NCBI RefSeq assembly: GCF_000014045.1 | Contig: NC_008386.1 | Span: forward strand, 42,470 to 106,469 | Length of the DNA: 64,000 nt | Direction of reading: 5' to 3' | DNA from: Roseobacter denitrificans OCh 114 | GTDB taxonomy: Bacteria; Pseudomonadota; Alphaproteobacteria; Rhodobacterales; Rhodobacteraceae | The notes under the pieces: model-generated | What the model was told of the DNA's origin: nothing | Database searches by the model: none | The model's input: only the letters and a program-made list of their open reading frames with translations | Part shown: piece after piece, positions 45,840 through 54,916 of the stretch | Numbering within the stretch: position 1 is the stretch's first letter | Layout: each line of letters opens with the position of its first letter | Translations under genes and position numbers: made by a program

Positions 45840-47556
45840 CTATGACACGAGGCTCGGCTTTGGTGCACCTGGCGCGCCAAACATCGGGACAGGCGACCAA
45901 TCGGGCAGGCCGGGCAAGTCTGCCGGGGCATGGCTTGCGAAGGGCCCTTTGGCGTGCACAACCTTGCCGCCTGTGAAGGTCAGATCCGCCTCAAGGTTGA
46001 TGATCTCATCCTCTGGCACCGCAAAGTAGTCGCGGTCGAGCACGGCGAGGTCTGCGAATTGCCCCGCTTTGATCTGACCTTTCTTGCCCTGTTCGCGGCT
46101 GAACCACGCGCCCGCTGACGTCCAGTGACGCAAGGCCTCTTCGCGGCTCAGACGGTTGGCGGCCTGCCAGATGACATCGCCCCCGCGCCCCTTGCCGGAC
46201 ACGGCCCAGTGGATCGCGAGCCAAGGGTTATAGGACGACACGCGCGTCGCATCAGTGCCCGCCGCCAGCGGCACGCCAGAGGCCATCATCTTTTTTGACG
46301 GGCATGACGTCGTTCAGCGCCGCCTCGCCGTAGCGGTCGCGGTAGGCGGTGGTCTGGAATGCGATCCGGTTTTGATAGCTGATGCCACCGCCCAGACGCG
46401 CGACCCATTCCATCGTGGCCTCAGACACGGTCTCGCCGTGGTCAAAGATCCAGTTCAACTCCTCCAGGCCCTTGTCGCGGCCGACCTCTTCGACGACCTT
46501 CAGCAAACGGTGCGCGCTTTCCTCATAGGTGCAATGGAAACGGATCGGCCAGCGGTTCTCGAATAGGTACTCCAGTACAGGGCGCAGATCGCCCTCCATC
46601 CGTTTGGGCAGGTCGGGGCGGGGGTAGCTGAAGTCCTCAAAATCATAGGCCGAGGCCACAAGCATTTCACCTGCGCCGACGCATTTGAGGTAGTCATCAC
46701 CCTCATCCGGTTTCACGATGTCGTTCCAGCGTTTGAAGTCGTCCAACTCAAGCGTGGGGCGTTGCGCGAACAGCTGATAGCCGATGCGCACGCTTTGCTC
46801 GCCGCGTTTGTTCAACTCGGTCAGGACGCCGTAATCGTCCGGGTAGTTCAGGAACCCGCCCGCACAATCCAGCGCCGAGGTCAGGCCAAGGCCGTTGAGC
46901 GCGCGGAAGTAGTGCTTGGTCGAGGTGACCTGCTGCTCAAAGTCCAGCTTGGGCGCCATATCGAGCAGCGCATAGAGCGGCTGCGCGTTGGGGCGCGCCA
47001 TGGCCAGCCCTGTGGGGTTGCCCTGATCGTCACGCTCCAACCGGCCCGAAACAAACGGCTCATAGTAGTGCTTGTCGATGCCAAGCGCGCGCAGAGCGGC
47101 CTTGTTCAGCCACGCGCGGTCATAGAGGTGCAGCACGTACACGGGCACCTCGGGTGCGACGGCGTTGATCTCATCAATGGTGGGCAGGCGCTTCTCGGCA
47201 AACTGGTCCGCAGACCAGCCGCCCACAACGCGGATCCACTGACCCGCGGGCGTCCGCTCGGCCTGCGCCTTGAGCATCCGCAATCCATCGGCGAGCGAGG
47301 GCACGTGGTCCCAACGCAGTTCCATGGCGAAGTTGTTGCCTTGGCGGATGATATGCGTGTGGCTGTCAATCAGGCCGGGGATCACGCGCTGACCGCCCAG
47401 GTCGATGACATCGGTGTCGGCGGATTTTAGGCGCAGGATGTCCGCGTCCGACCCGACCTCCAGGATAAGCCCGTCTTGCATGGCGACGGCGCTCGCCTCG
47501 GGGTGGTCCGGGTCCATCGTCATGATCTTGCCGTTGAAAAGAATGGTATCGGCCAT
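45840..47556 (-). pseudogene. Amidohydrolase 3 family (YtcJ-like), frameshifted
   Basis: The first part (47556-46252) holds the amidohydrolase start MADTILFNGKIMTMDPDHPE, the metal site GLIDSHTHIIR and FDHGETVSEA. It breaks at VMPVKK, where six A's occur; with five, the frame reads VKKMMASGVPLAAGTDATR and continues to 45840 (GQFADLAVLDRDYFAVPEDE). Repaired length is about 570 residues, normal for the family. Metal-dependent hydrolase of unknown amide or cyclic substrate. A real +1 insertion would remove the last metal Asp, killing the enzyme; a sequence error is equally possible. Confidence 0.85.
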
Positions 47557-47622
47557 GGCAGCCTCCGTCTTGCAATAGGGAAGGGGGGCCGCGCCCCTGT
47601 GTCGGGGGGCGCGGCGTTGGGT

Positions 47623-48330
47623 CTATTCGGCAGCCAGAGGCTTGTCTGCGGGCACAGGGGCCAGCGTTTCGCCCGAGTGCTTGCTGCGCGAAGGTGCCTT
47701 ATGGACCATGGTGTAGGCGTAATCGACGCCCATGCCGTAGCCGCCCGAGTGTTCGCGCACGATTTCCATGACCGCGTCATAGGTATCGCGGCGCGCCCAG
47801 TCGCGTTGCCATTCCAGCAGCACCTGCTGCCAGGTCACCGGGACGGCACCGGCCTGCACCATGCGGTCCATTGCGTTCTGGTGCGCCTCTTTCGTGGTGC
47901 CACCGGACGCGTCGGACACCATGTAGATCTCGTAGTCGGTGTCATTCAGAACACTCAACGCGAATGTGGTGTTGCACACCTCGGTCCAAAGGCCGGATAC
48001 AATGATCTTTTTGCGGCCCTCGGCGGCACCTTTGGCCAGCGCATCGCGGACCTTCTGGTCGTCCCAAGAGTTCATCGAGGATCGCTCCAGCAGTGGGGCC
48101 TCCGGGAAGACATCAAGCAATTCGGGGTAGGTGTTGCCCGAGAAAGCTTCCGTTTCCACGGTAGTGATGTGGGTCGGAATGCCAAAGGCTTTTGCAGATT
48201 TTGCCAACGCTACTGTGTTGTTCTTCAGCGTCTGACCGTCGATGGAATTCACGGCGAACGCCATCTGCGGCTGGTGATCGATAAAAATCACCTGGCTGTT
48301 TTCAGGGGTGAGAAGTTCGGTTTTGGACAT
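47623..48330 (-). CDS. Isochorismatase-like cysteine hydrolase (YcaC type)
   Basis: A 235-residue protein with the Asp-Lys-Cys pattern: Asp in VIFIDHQPQMAF, Lys in GRKKIIVSGLW region and nucleophilic Cys in LWTEVCNTTFALSVL. The C-terminal extension (WARRDTYDAVMEIVREH) is common in the YcaC-like group. Likely a small-amide hydrolase; substrate unknown. SD CGGAGA. Confidence 0.9.
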   Translation of the reverse strand: MSKTELLTPENSQVIFIDHQPQMAFAVNSIDGQTLKNNTVALAKSAKAFGIPTHITTVETEAFSGNTYPELLDVFPEAPLLERSSMNSWDDQKVRDALAKGAAEGRKKIIVSGLWTEVCNTTFALSVLNDTDYEIYMVSDASGGTTKEAHQNAMDRMVQAGAVPVTWQQVLLEWQRDWARRDTYDAVMEIVREHSGGYGMGVDYAYTMVHKAPSRSKHSGETLAPVPADKPLAAE

Positions 48331-48354
48331 AGTTTTGGTCTCCGAGAGTTGGGG

Positions 48355-48600
48355 TTAGGATTTGGGGTTCTCGTCTTCGTCATGGCGGGTGGCCACGGAG
48401 AAGGATTTGAGGTGCAGGGCGTCGGCCACAGCACTGGAATGGCCGCGCAACCATTGGACTGTCGCCTCGCCCGCGAGCATGCCTAAAAGGCCGAGCAACG
48501 CGATGATAGGAGGGGCAGGTGATCGCACGGTCAAAAGACCGTAGATCACACCTACTCCGAGTCCGACCACGAGTGAGATTGCATAGGGTTGCCAAGACAC
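48355..48600 (-). CDS. XapX domain (DUF1427) membrane protein
   Basis: Using GTG 48600, which has CAGGAGG at the right distance, the product is 81 residues with two membrane helices (YAISLVVGLGVGVIYGLL and IIALLGLLGMLAGEA) and PAPP between them, the XapX signature. Function unknown; the family is often found with pirin and amidohydrolase genes as here. Confidence 0.85.
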   Translation of the reverse strand: MSWQPYAISLVVGLGVGVIYGLLTVRSPAPPIIALLGLLGMLAGEATVQWLRGHSSAVADALHLKSFSVATRHDEDENPKS

Positions 48601-48698
48601 GTTCAATTCCTCCTGCGACACTTTGTCAAATTAGTGTTTACCACTCTGATATCGCAGCCGATTCCACATTCAGCCTCGATCTTTTCACTTTCCAATTG

Positions 48699-49325
48699 TC
48701 AGGCGTTGAGCGGTACCGATGTGTGTTCAAAAAACGGACGCAACGCGTCGATCTCTTCTGCACGCAGCTCGTGACCGCCCGCGTGAACCACGGTGCTCAC
48801 GGTCGCGCCTTGTGCTTCCACCCACTTGATGAGACGCTCTGTCAGAGGCCACGGCCCAATGGGGTCATTCCGGCCAGCGGTCACAAGCACCTGCTTGCCT
48901 GCCAGACCTTGCGCAGGATCCGGCGACCACGGGATCAACGGGTGCAGCAGGGCGATCCGGTCGAACAGGTCGGGGCGCGCCATCATCGTTGATGCCAAGA
49001 TATTGGCACCGTTCGAATACCCAAACCCAAAGACAGGGCGACCCGGATGCTTGGCTTTCCACGCCTCGACAAAACCCGCCATCTTATCCGTCGCCCGCGT
49101 TAAATCATTCATGTCATACACGCCTTCGCCAGTGCGCCGGAAAAACCGGGCCGCGCCCATTTCCGACACATCCCCACGCGGCGAGACAACGCCTGCGCCA
49201 GGCAGCAATTCTTGCGCCAGTCCAAAGAACTGCTGCTCATCCCCGCCGGTGCCATGGAAGGCAAACACCAGCGGCGCATCGCCTTCCGGCACTTTTGTCA
49301 AAGCGGTATAGGTATCTGTCGACAT
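48699..49325 (-). CDS. Alpha/beta hydrolase, MhqD-like
   Basis: A 208-residue carboxylesterase-type hydrolase: oxyanion motif FAFHGTGGDEQQF, nucleophile elbow GFGYSNGANI, Asp in AGRNDPIGPW and His in VVHAGGHEL. This matches the MhqD group, which in Bacillus is co-induced with the dioxygenase MhqO by quinone-like electrophiles. It lies 11 bases after the MhqO-like gene, supporting that reading. Confidence 0.85.
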   Translation of the reverse strand: MSTDTYTALTKVPEGDAPLVFAFHGTGGDEQQFFGLAQELLPGAGVVSPRGDVSEMGAARFFRRTGEGVYDMNDLTRATDKMAGFVEAWKAKHPGRPVFGFGYSNGANILASTMMARPDLFDRIALLHPLIPWSPDPAQGLAGKQVLVTAGRNDPIGPWPLTERLIKWVEAQGATVSTVVHAGGHELRAEEIDALRPFFEHTSVPLNA

Positions 49326-49336
49326 TACAGGTCTCC

Positions 49337-50266
49337 TTACGAAAGTTCAGGCAGCCGCGGCTCTATCTTGTCGCGGTAGGGTTTGTAGCGATCCGGCAGC
49401 ATCAGCGCCTGACCGAGGTTTGCGGTGTCTTCGTCGCGATCAAAGCCGGGTTCATTGGTGGCAATTTCGAACAGCACACCGCCGGGGGTCTGGAAATAAA
49501 TCGCCCAGAAGTAGTCCCGGTCGATCACAGGCGTGACCTGATAGCCAGTGTCGAGCAGGGCCTTGCGGACCTCCAATTGCGCGGCGCGGTCTTCGACGGC
49601 GAAGGCGATGTGGTGCACAGACCCGCCCCCCTGACGCGCAGCATTGGCGCCCGGGATTTCCTCCAGATCGATGGTGTCGGCAGCATTGCCGCCCTCAATC
49701 CGGTAGCGGGTTACGTTGCCGTCCGTCTCGTCCTTTTGGTAGCCCATGAAGCCCAGCAATTCGCCGGTGGCCGCCGCGTCCCGCAGACGGAAGCGCGCGC
49801 CGTTAAACCCGAGGATCCCCGCATCTACCGGAACATCCGTCCCGGTCCAAGCCGTCCGCCCCGCAGGACCGGTTTCCACCAAGGCAAAGCCGTCACCGTC
49901 GGGGCCATCGAATGACAGACGGTTCTCGCCAAGGAACGTATCCTCGGCCAAACCGGTCACTTTTTGCGCCGAGAGGCGGTCTTTCCAATACCCCAGTGTT
50001 CCGTGTGGGACGGCGAATTCGGTCACGCCCACCTCACCCGCACCGCGCGTGCCATTCGGCATGCGGCCAAATGGGAAATAGGTCATGACACTGCCGGGCG
50101 TGCCAACTTCGTCTCCGTAGTAAAGGTGGTACACCTCAGGGGCATCGAAGTTGACGGTTTTCTTGACGCGGCGCATGCCCAGTGTCTGGGTGAAGAAGGC
50201 ATTGTTTTGCTGCGCATCCGTCGCCATCGATGTGACGTGGTGCAGGCCTTTGATATGCTTTTCCAT
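49337..50266 (-). CDS. Ring-cleaving dioxygenase, MhqO-like
   Basis: A 309-residue vicinal oxygen chelate protein with two glyoxalase-like modules. Metal ligands: His in IKGLHHVTSMA, His in GSVHHIAFAVE and Glu in GGVLFEIATNEPGF. MhqO-type enzymes are linked to hydroquinone/thiol-reactive electrophile tolerance. Start ATG 50266 uses GAGGTTC; upstream ATGs lack ribosome sites. First gene of the minus-strand cluster, divergent from the LysR gene. Confidence 0.9.
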   Translation of the reverse strand: MEKHIKGLHHVTSMATDAQQNNAFFTQTLGMRRVKKTVNFDAPEVYHLYYGDEVGTPGSVMTYFPFGRMPNGTRGAGEVGVTEFAVPHGTLGYWKDRLSAQKVTGLAEDTFLGENRLSFDGPDGDGFALVETGPAGRTAWTGTDVPVDAGILGFNGARFRLRDAAATGELLGFMGYQKDETDGNVTRYRIEGGNAADTIDLEEIPGANAARQGGGSVHHIAFAVEDRAAQLEVRKALLDTGYQVTPVIDRDYFWAIYFQTPGGVLFEIATNEPGFDRDEDTANLGQALMLPDRYKPYRDKIEPRLPELS

Positions 50267-50376
50267 CTTGAACCTCATGTGAGCGGCGTTGTGTTGAGGC
50301 AGAAGATGGGGCGAGAAAGACAGAAGATAATAGCAACAATATTGCATTTACTGTTATCATGAATGTAATAGTCTTT
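50267..50376. promoter_or_regulatory. Divergent promoter region with LysR-type operator
   Basis: GATAATAG (50326-50333) and CTGTTATC (50351-50358) form a near-perfect inverted repeat, with GCAACAATATTGC between them. Its place between a LysR gene and its likely target fits a regulator-binding site. Confidence 0.5.
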
Positions 50377-51291
50377 ATGCAGGACCTAAAACCACTCCGC
50401 GTTTTCCTCGAAGTTGCCGCTCAGGAAAGCTTCGTGCGCGCCGCAAAGGCGCTCAACATGACGCCTGCAACCGTGACCCGCATCGTGGCCAAGCTTGAGG
50501 AGGAGTTGGATCGACAGCTTCTTTTGCGCACCACGCGGCATGTCTCGCTAACCTCCTATGGAGCCCTGGTTGCGGCGCGCTATCGCCCCGTTGTGGAAGC
50601 CTTCGATCAGGTGGGCGAGGAACTCACGCAGGACACACAGCCGTTTCGCGGCCGGTTGTCGATCAACGTGCCGATGTCGTTTGGCCTGCGGCTGATGCCC
50701 GGACTGATCCAGAGCTTTCGGCTTGCCTATCCGAATATCGACCTTGTTGTGCGAATGACCGATCGGCTGGTCGATGTGATGGCTGAAGAGTGTGACCTCG
50801 CGGTGCGGATATCAAACCCACCCGAGGATAAATCCACCATCTGGCGCAAGGTCTGCGAAATCCCTCGCAAGGTCGTGGCCTCCAAGGCGTTTCTTGATCG
50901 GACCACGCGCCCAGAACACCCTGACCAACTGGACCGCAATTTCTGCTTGTCGTACGGGCATGATGTTGAACCGGAAAGCTGGCCTTTGCATAAGGCCGGG
51001 ATGAAAAATACGTTTACGGCCGGAACAGCTCTCGTCAGCAATAACGGAGATGTCCTTCTCACTATGATTCAGCGGGATGCCGGGATCGTGCTGCTGCCGG
51101 AATTCATCGCGGCAGATGCGCTGAAATCCGAAACTATTGAAGAAGTTTTGCCAGGATGGGCAGTGTCATCGCTGTGGTTGTCGCTCTACTATCCGCCCTA
51201 TACAACGCTACCGCCACTTGTTGAGGCCTTCACCGATTTCTTCGAGGCTTACCTCGCAGACATTGATGGGTTCAATTTCGAAGAGACGTAG
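50377..51291 (+). CDS. LysR family transcriptional regulator
   Basis: From ATG 50377, 304 residues: the N-terminal winged HTH (KPLRVFLEVAAQESFVRAAK, TPATVTRIVAKLEEELDRQL) and a periplasmic-binding-like effector domain (FRGRLSINVPMSFGLRLMPG). An in-frame ATG at 50359 lies inside the operator repeat and is less likely. Probably controls the MhqO-first cluster read in the other direction. Confidence 0.9.
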   Translation: MQDLKPLRVFLEVAAQESFVRAAKALNMTPATVTRIVAKLEEELDRQLLLRTTRHVSLTSYGALVAARYRPVVEAFDQVGEELTQDTQPFRGRLSINVPMSFGLRLMPGLIQSFRLAYPNIDLVVRMTDRLVDVMAEECDLAVRISNPPEDKSTIWRKVCEIPRKVVASKAFLDRTTRPEHPDQLDRNFCLSYGHDVEPESWPLHKAGMKNTFTAGTALVSNNGDVLLTMIQRDAGIVLLPEFIAADALKSETIEEVLPGWAVSSLWLSLYYPPYTTLPPLVEAFTDFFEAYLADIDGFNFEET

Positions 51292-51370
51292 CGAACCGTT
51301 GCACCTGGGTCGAAATCGAGCGTCCAGTGCTACGCTCACTTGAAGATGGCCCGCACGACGTAAGTGCAAA

Positions 51371-52273
51371 CTAGTTACGCGACTCGGCCCGCCATTTGCC
51401 GGGGGTCGTGCCGAGGACGCGGCGGAAGGTGTCGGTCATGTGGCTTTGGGAGGCGAAACCGGTGGCGTAGGCGATCTCGGCTAGGGGCATGTCACCGAGG
51501 CGCAGCAGATCGCAGGCGCGCTCAACGCGCTTGGTTGTCACGTAGGCGTGGGGTGTCTCACCGGTGGTGGCCTTGAAGGCGTCGGCGAAGGTCCAGCGGG
51601 GCATATCCAGAACCGATGCGAGGGTTTCCACCGTGATGCGCTCCGCTAACTGCTCCTCGACAAAACACTCGATTCGGGTCATTGCGGCCTGATCCAACGC
51701 AAAAACTCTCTGTGGCTGATGTTGCTGGCCAGCTTTGTCCAAAAGCCTGCCAATGAGAACCTGTGTTAAGCCGTCGAATACAAGGTCAGAAGCACCTCCG
51801 GTTCTGGCGCTCTCTGTCCACATTTGCATGAGTATGCGACGCAGTTGCTCATCTCGAAAGAGCATCCTCCCGGTCAGTGTATCAAGGCGCGACAGTGGGC
51901 CCTTTCGGTGTGTGTCAAGAAGGTCGGCAAGCGGGCCAGCAGGAATTGCCGCCATGAGAATTTCATGATCTCCGCGGCATCGAAAACGGGCCTCTGTATT
52001 GGGCGGAACAAGGTCGAAGTCACCCGATCGCATCTGCTGCTCTTTCGCCCAACTATCCCCAATATCCCACTGAAATGGCATGTCAGACCGTAGCGATAGG
52101 CAAAGCACAACTTCCGGTACGGCTGGATCAACAAGCTCATGCGCTTGCTGCTCCGCACGAAACATCCTGACTGGCATGGAGCCGCCCGAGCGGTGCTCTT
52201 GCTGAAAGGCGGAGTACGGAGAAGTTGGGTCCGCATAGAAATTCGCTATCGAGGGTACGCATTGGTTGCTCAT
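51371..52273 (-). CDS. AraC family transcriptional regulator
   Basis: A 300-residue regulator: a cupin-like N-terminal sensor (PAVPEVVLCLSLRSDMPFQW) and a C-terminal double HTH (ERITVETLASVLDMPRWTFA, ASQSHMTDTFRRVLGTTPGK). ATG 52273 overlaps the stop of the next upstream frame (ATGA), which is a shortened paralogue of the same gene. Confidence 0.9.
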   Translation of the reverse strand: MSNQCVPSIANFYADPTSPYSAFQQEHRSGGSMPVRMFRAEQQAHELVDPAVPEVVLCLSLRSDMPFQWDIGDSWAKEQQMRSGDFDLVPPNTEARFRCRGDHEILMAAIPAGPLADLLDTHRKGPLSRLDTLTGRMLFRDEQLRRILMQMWTESARTGGASDLVFDGLTQVLIGRLLDKAGQQHQPQRVFALDQAAMTRIECFVEEQLAERITVETLASVLDMPRWTFADAFKATTGETPHAYVTTKRVERACDLLRLGDMPLAEIAYATGFASQSHMTDTFRRVLGTTPGKWRAESRN

Positions 52274-52581
52274 GCCCGTACCTCCGCACGCCATTTGCCC
52301 GGAGTCGTGCTGAGGACGCTGCGAAACGTATCTGTCATATGGCTTTGAGAAGCGCAGTCCTTCGCAAAAGCGATTTCGCCTAGAGGCACGTCTAACGCCC
52401 AGGCTAGCATCAGCGTAACCTCTGGAACAGGTAGATAGGTGTTTTCACTCACCTCCTGTTGTGAGCGCATAAGATTTATGGGCGTCAACCCGCCAACACG
52501 GTGCTCCTGTAGGAAGGCCATGTACGGCGAAGCTGGGGCGGCATAGAAACCGGCCGTTGAAGGAGCGTTTTGAATGCTCAC
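52270..52581 (-). CDS. Mini-AraC: paralogue with a large internal deletion
   Basis: A 103-residue frame from GTG 52581 (AAAGGAGAA before it). Residues 1-57 match the N-terminus of the neighbouring AraC protein (GFYAAPASPYMAFLQEHRVG, VPEVTLMLAW), and residues 67-103 match its very C-terminus (ASQSHMTDTFRSVLSTTPGK). About 200 residues between are absent, in frame. The neighbour has LRSDMP and LRLGDMP at the two deletion edges. It keeps only the last HTH helices, so it may be a relic or a dimerisation-type modulator. Confidence 0.7.
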   Translation of the reverse strand: MSIQNAPSTAGFYAAPASPYMAFLQEHRVGGLTPINLMRSQQEVSENTYLPVPEVTLMLAWALDVPLGEIAFAKDCASQSHMTDTFRSVLSTTPGKWRAEVRA

Positions 52582-52784
52582 TTTGCTTTTCTCCTTTCCG
52601 CGCTCGGCTCACCATTTTGAAGCGTTGGTTATTTTTGATGCATATTTTTCCTTATATCAGATTTTCAATCTAGTACGTTGCTTCGCTTTTTCTTCCACGA
52701 TCGTCGTCTGGCTTTTCTGGCGTCTACGATTTTGGAAGACGAACAACGCTGCGCACTCGTAGTTTCGGCCTTAATGATCGCAGG

Positions 52785-53201
52785 ATGGCGACACAGCAAA
52801 TGAACACCAATCAAAATGACAGCATTCGGGAACTCGCTTCAAGTAGCCTTCGATACGTTGCGTTGCACAACGGTGATTCTGTCACAGCAGGCCAGTCATC
52901 GGAAGTCTTTGTACGCATGTCGGGACGAGGTTGTATACTCTGGGCAGGTGGTGCTGAAGACAGTCGCGATCCTCGTGTACTTGGCATATTCCTTGTGCCT
53001 GCCAAAACGTCTTTGCAAATCAGCGGCGACATGAATGGTTTGCGCGTTGAACTACCAGCTCTCTCCGTTTGCCCCCCAGCCAGACCGCTCGCGGACCCGC
53101 TGATAGGTCTGGTATGCCGCCGGGCATGGCACGGATCAGAAAAAGTTGCTGAAGCGGCGCTCGTACTCGCAAGCCTTCTCGTCCTTGAGGATATCCGGTA
53201 A
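52785..53201 (+). CDS. HTH-less paralogue of the AraC N-terminal domain
   Basis: A 138-residue frame whose second half aligns by eye with the sensor domain of the AraC protein at 53328: VCPPARPLADPLIGLVCRRAW against LAPPKPQRLSDSLISQLMRRAW, and VAEAALVLASLLVLED against ILEPTLELINVLADQR. It stops just where the DNA-binding domain would begin. The start is uncertain (ATG 52785 or 52800). Either a truncated gene or a free sensor domain. Confidence 0.55.
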   Translation: MATQQMNTNQNDSIRELASSSLRYVALHNGDSVTAGQSSEVFVRMSGRGCILWAGGAEDSRDPRVLGIFLVPAKTSLQISGDMNGLRVELPALSVCPPARPLADPLIGLVCRRAWHGSEKVAEAALVLASLLVLEDIR

Positions 53202-53327
53202 CCGCTAACCTGACACAAAACCCAACGTCAAGAATCCGTTCCGAAATCGTCGAGCTTTCAACATTTGCAAATGCAGAACGCCCTTCGCTCGGAATACGTT
53301 TTTTTCATTGCGTAGTTTAAGTGCGAC

Positions 53328-54104
53328 ATGGAGCAACAACACACTTTATCGCCGCAGCAATCAAGTGACATTAATCTGCCTGTTCATAATAGGCTCAGAT
53401 TGCTCAAACTGTCACGTGGTGACACATGGCCCGAGCGTCGGTTATGTGAACTTGCGCTTGTACTCGAATGCCCGCCAAATGGCTTAGCCATCTCAGACCT
53501 TGAAACACGACTGTTCGAGGGCGAACTGGCCCTTTTGCCGTTAGGAAATGGTCTTAAAGCGGCTTCTTCGGGACGTGTATTGAGTTTAGAATTGGAACGC
53601 TCCCTTGCTCCGCCCAAACCACAACGCCTCTCAGACAGCTTAATTTCACAACTAATGCGGCGCGCTTGGTCATCCATTTTTTCGACACCACAGATTCTAG
53701 AGCCGACACTAGAACTCATCAATGTTCTTGCAGACCAGCGTGTGCGCGATCATCAAGAGCACCTCGACTTACTCACAACCATCGATCATCGTATTGCAGT
53801 TGTGATAGACTACATCGACGCAAATTGCGTCAATTCCTTGACCGTGGCAAAGCTCGCCAAAATGGCTTGCATGTCTCCGAGCCGACTTTCGGTCAGGTTC
53901 AAAGCCGCAACAGGCGAAACCGTTTGGGGTTATTTTCAAAGGCGTCGGTGTGAAAAAGCACATCAACTCCTGTCTGAAACATCAGCTTCGGTATCGGATA
54001 TTGCATACCAAGTCGGCTTTTCTAGTCAGGCGCATTTTACGCAAAGCTTCAAACGGCGCTTCAATACGACACCTGGTCGATTTAGACAGAACGCGAAGAA
54101 GTAA
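53328..54104 (+). CDS. AraC family transcriptional regulator
   Basis: A 258-residue regulator with an N-terminal sensor domain of unknown ligand and a canonical C-terminal AraC domain: SLTVAKLAKMACMSPSRLSV, then ASVSDIAYQVGFSSQAHFTQ and FKRRFNTTPGRFRQ. The preceding gene looks like a partial copy of its sensor half. Confidence 0.88.
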   Translation: MEQQHTLSPQQSSDINLPVHNRLRLLKLSRGDTWPERRLCELALVLECPPNGLAISDLETRLFEGELALLPLGNGLKAASSGRVLSLELERSLAPPKPQRLSDSLISQLMRRAWSSIFSTPQILEPTLELINVLADQRVRDHQEHLDLLTTIDHRIAVVIDYIDANCVNSLTVAKLAKMACMSPSRLSVRFKAATGETVWGYFQRRRCEKAHQLLSETSASVSDIAYQVGFSSQAHFTQSFKRRFNTTPGRFRQNAKK

Positions 54105-54643
54105 TACTCGGCAAAATCTGCGTTGGAGTTCCCTCGGGTTGATGGACACTTTTCATTCGATGAAAGAGAGTGTTTTCCACGCCGAGAACGAGGAACCCCG
54201 TACCCGACGGAATTCAGGGATTAGACTGCTGCTCTGGCGCGAGCCGGGCGCAGTGTGGAGAGCTTGGCGTGATAGCTTGAGCCCTAACTCACGTGTTTCG
54301 GGTCCAAATGAAATGCAGCAAAAGCACGGTCTCGGGTCAAACTAGAGCAACACACACGAATGACCGGATTTATGACGGCCGCTGCGTTGCAGTGATGCAT
54401 ATGCTGCAATCGCGAATGAATGCTGCACCAGCGAAGAGCAAAGAACGAATGACGGTTTTGTCCCGCATTGTTTAAGTTCAGGCACGGTGCTGCGAAGGTC
54501 GGTTGCTTGGCGGTTGCCGAAGGGAAAGATTATGCTGCCAAAAAGGAAGACTGGCTGCGCAGCTCGAAAACTGCCCCATTGATTTAATGACATTTTAAGA
54601 ACTGAAAAAGGAACAACTTTGGGTTCCTGATCACTGAGTGTTC
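54105..54643. other. Intergenic right edge of the island, nothing coding
   Basis: No supported gene. It ends with CTGAGTGTT at 54634-54642, the right copy of the island's direct repeat. Confidence 0.45.
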
Positions 54644-54883
54644 ATGGTCCCTTGGGGGTCGCGCAAGCGCGACACGCCGCTGCGGGACGTTTGCTAAGAA
54701 CCCGCTGGGTTCTCGCGCGCGCAACCATAATAGACAGAAACCGTGTCCTCGGCTGCGCCTGCGGGCCGCACCACTTTCCATCGATTGTGGCTGCACTTGC
54801 TACCTCCGGCACTTCGCCAGTGGGTCAGGTTTTAGAGACGGACGCGCTTACGCGCTTCGCTCAAAACCAGACACCAAAGGGGC
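54644..54883 (+). repeat. Repeat R1, copy 2 (upstream of ardC)
   Basis: Ungapped match to 29079-29318. The first hairpin is GTCGCGC-AA-GCGCGAC (loop changed, stem kept); the AGAACCC-GCT-GGGTTCT and GGTTTTAGAG/CTCAAAACC stems are identical. It ends 33 bases before the ardC start. Confidence 0.85.
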
Positions 54884-54916
54884 GCAGACCCCACCCACAC
54901 CGCGAAGGATTGACCT

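Larger units (their letters stand above)
36538..54642. mobile_element. 18-kb cargo island in the plasmid backbone
   Basis: CTGAGTGTT occurs at 36538-36546 just after R2 and at 54634-54642 just before R1, both preceded by GATC (with one extra A on the right). Since R2 and R1 are adjacent at 28896-29318, the DNA between looks inserted, with a 9-bp direct repeat. The content (exporter, metabolic and regulator genes) differs from the plasmid genes outside. No terminal inverted repeats or transposase were seen, so the mechanism is open. Confidence 0.6.
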
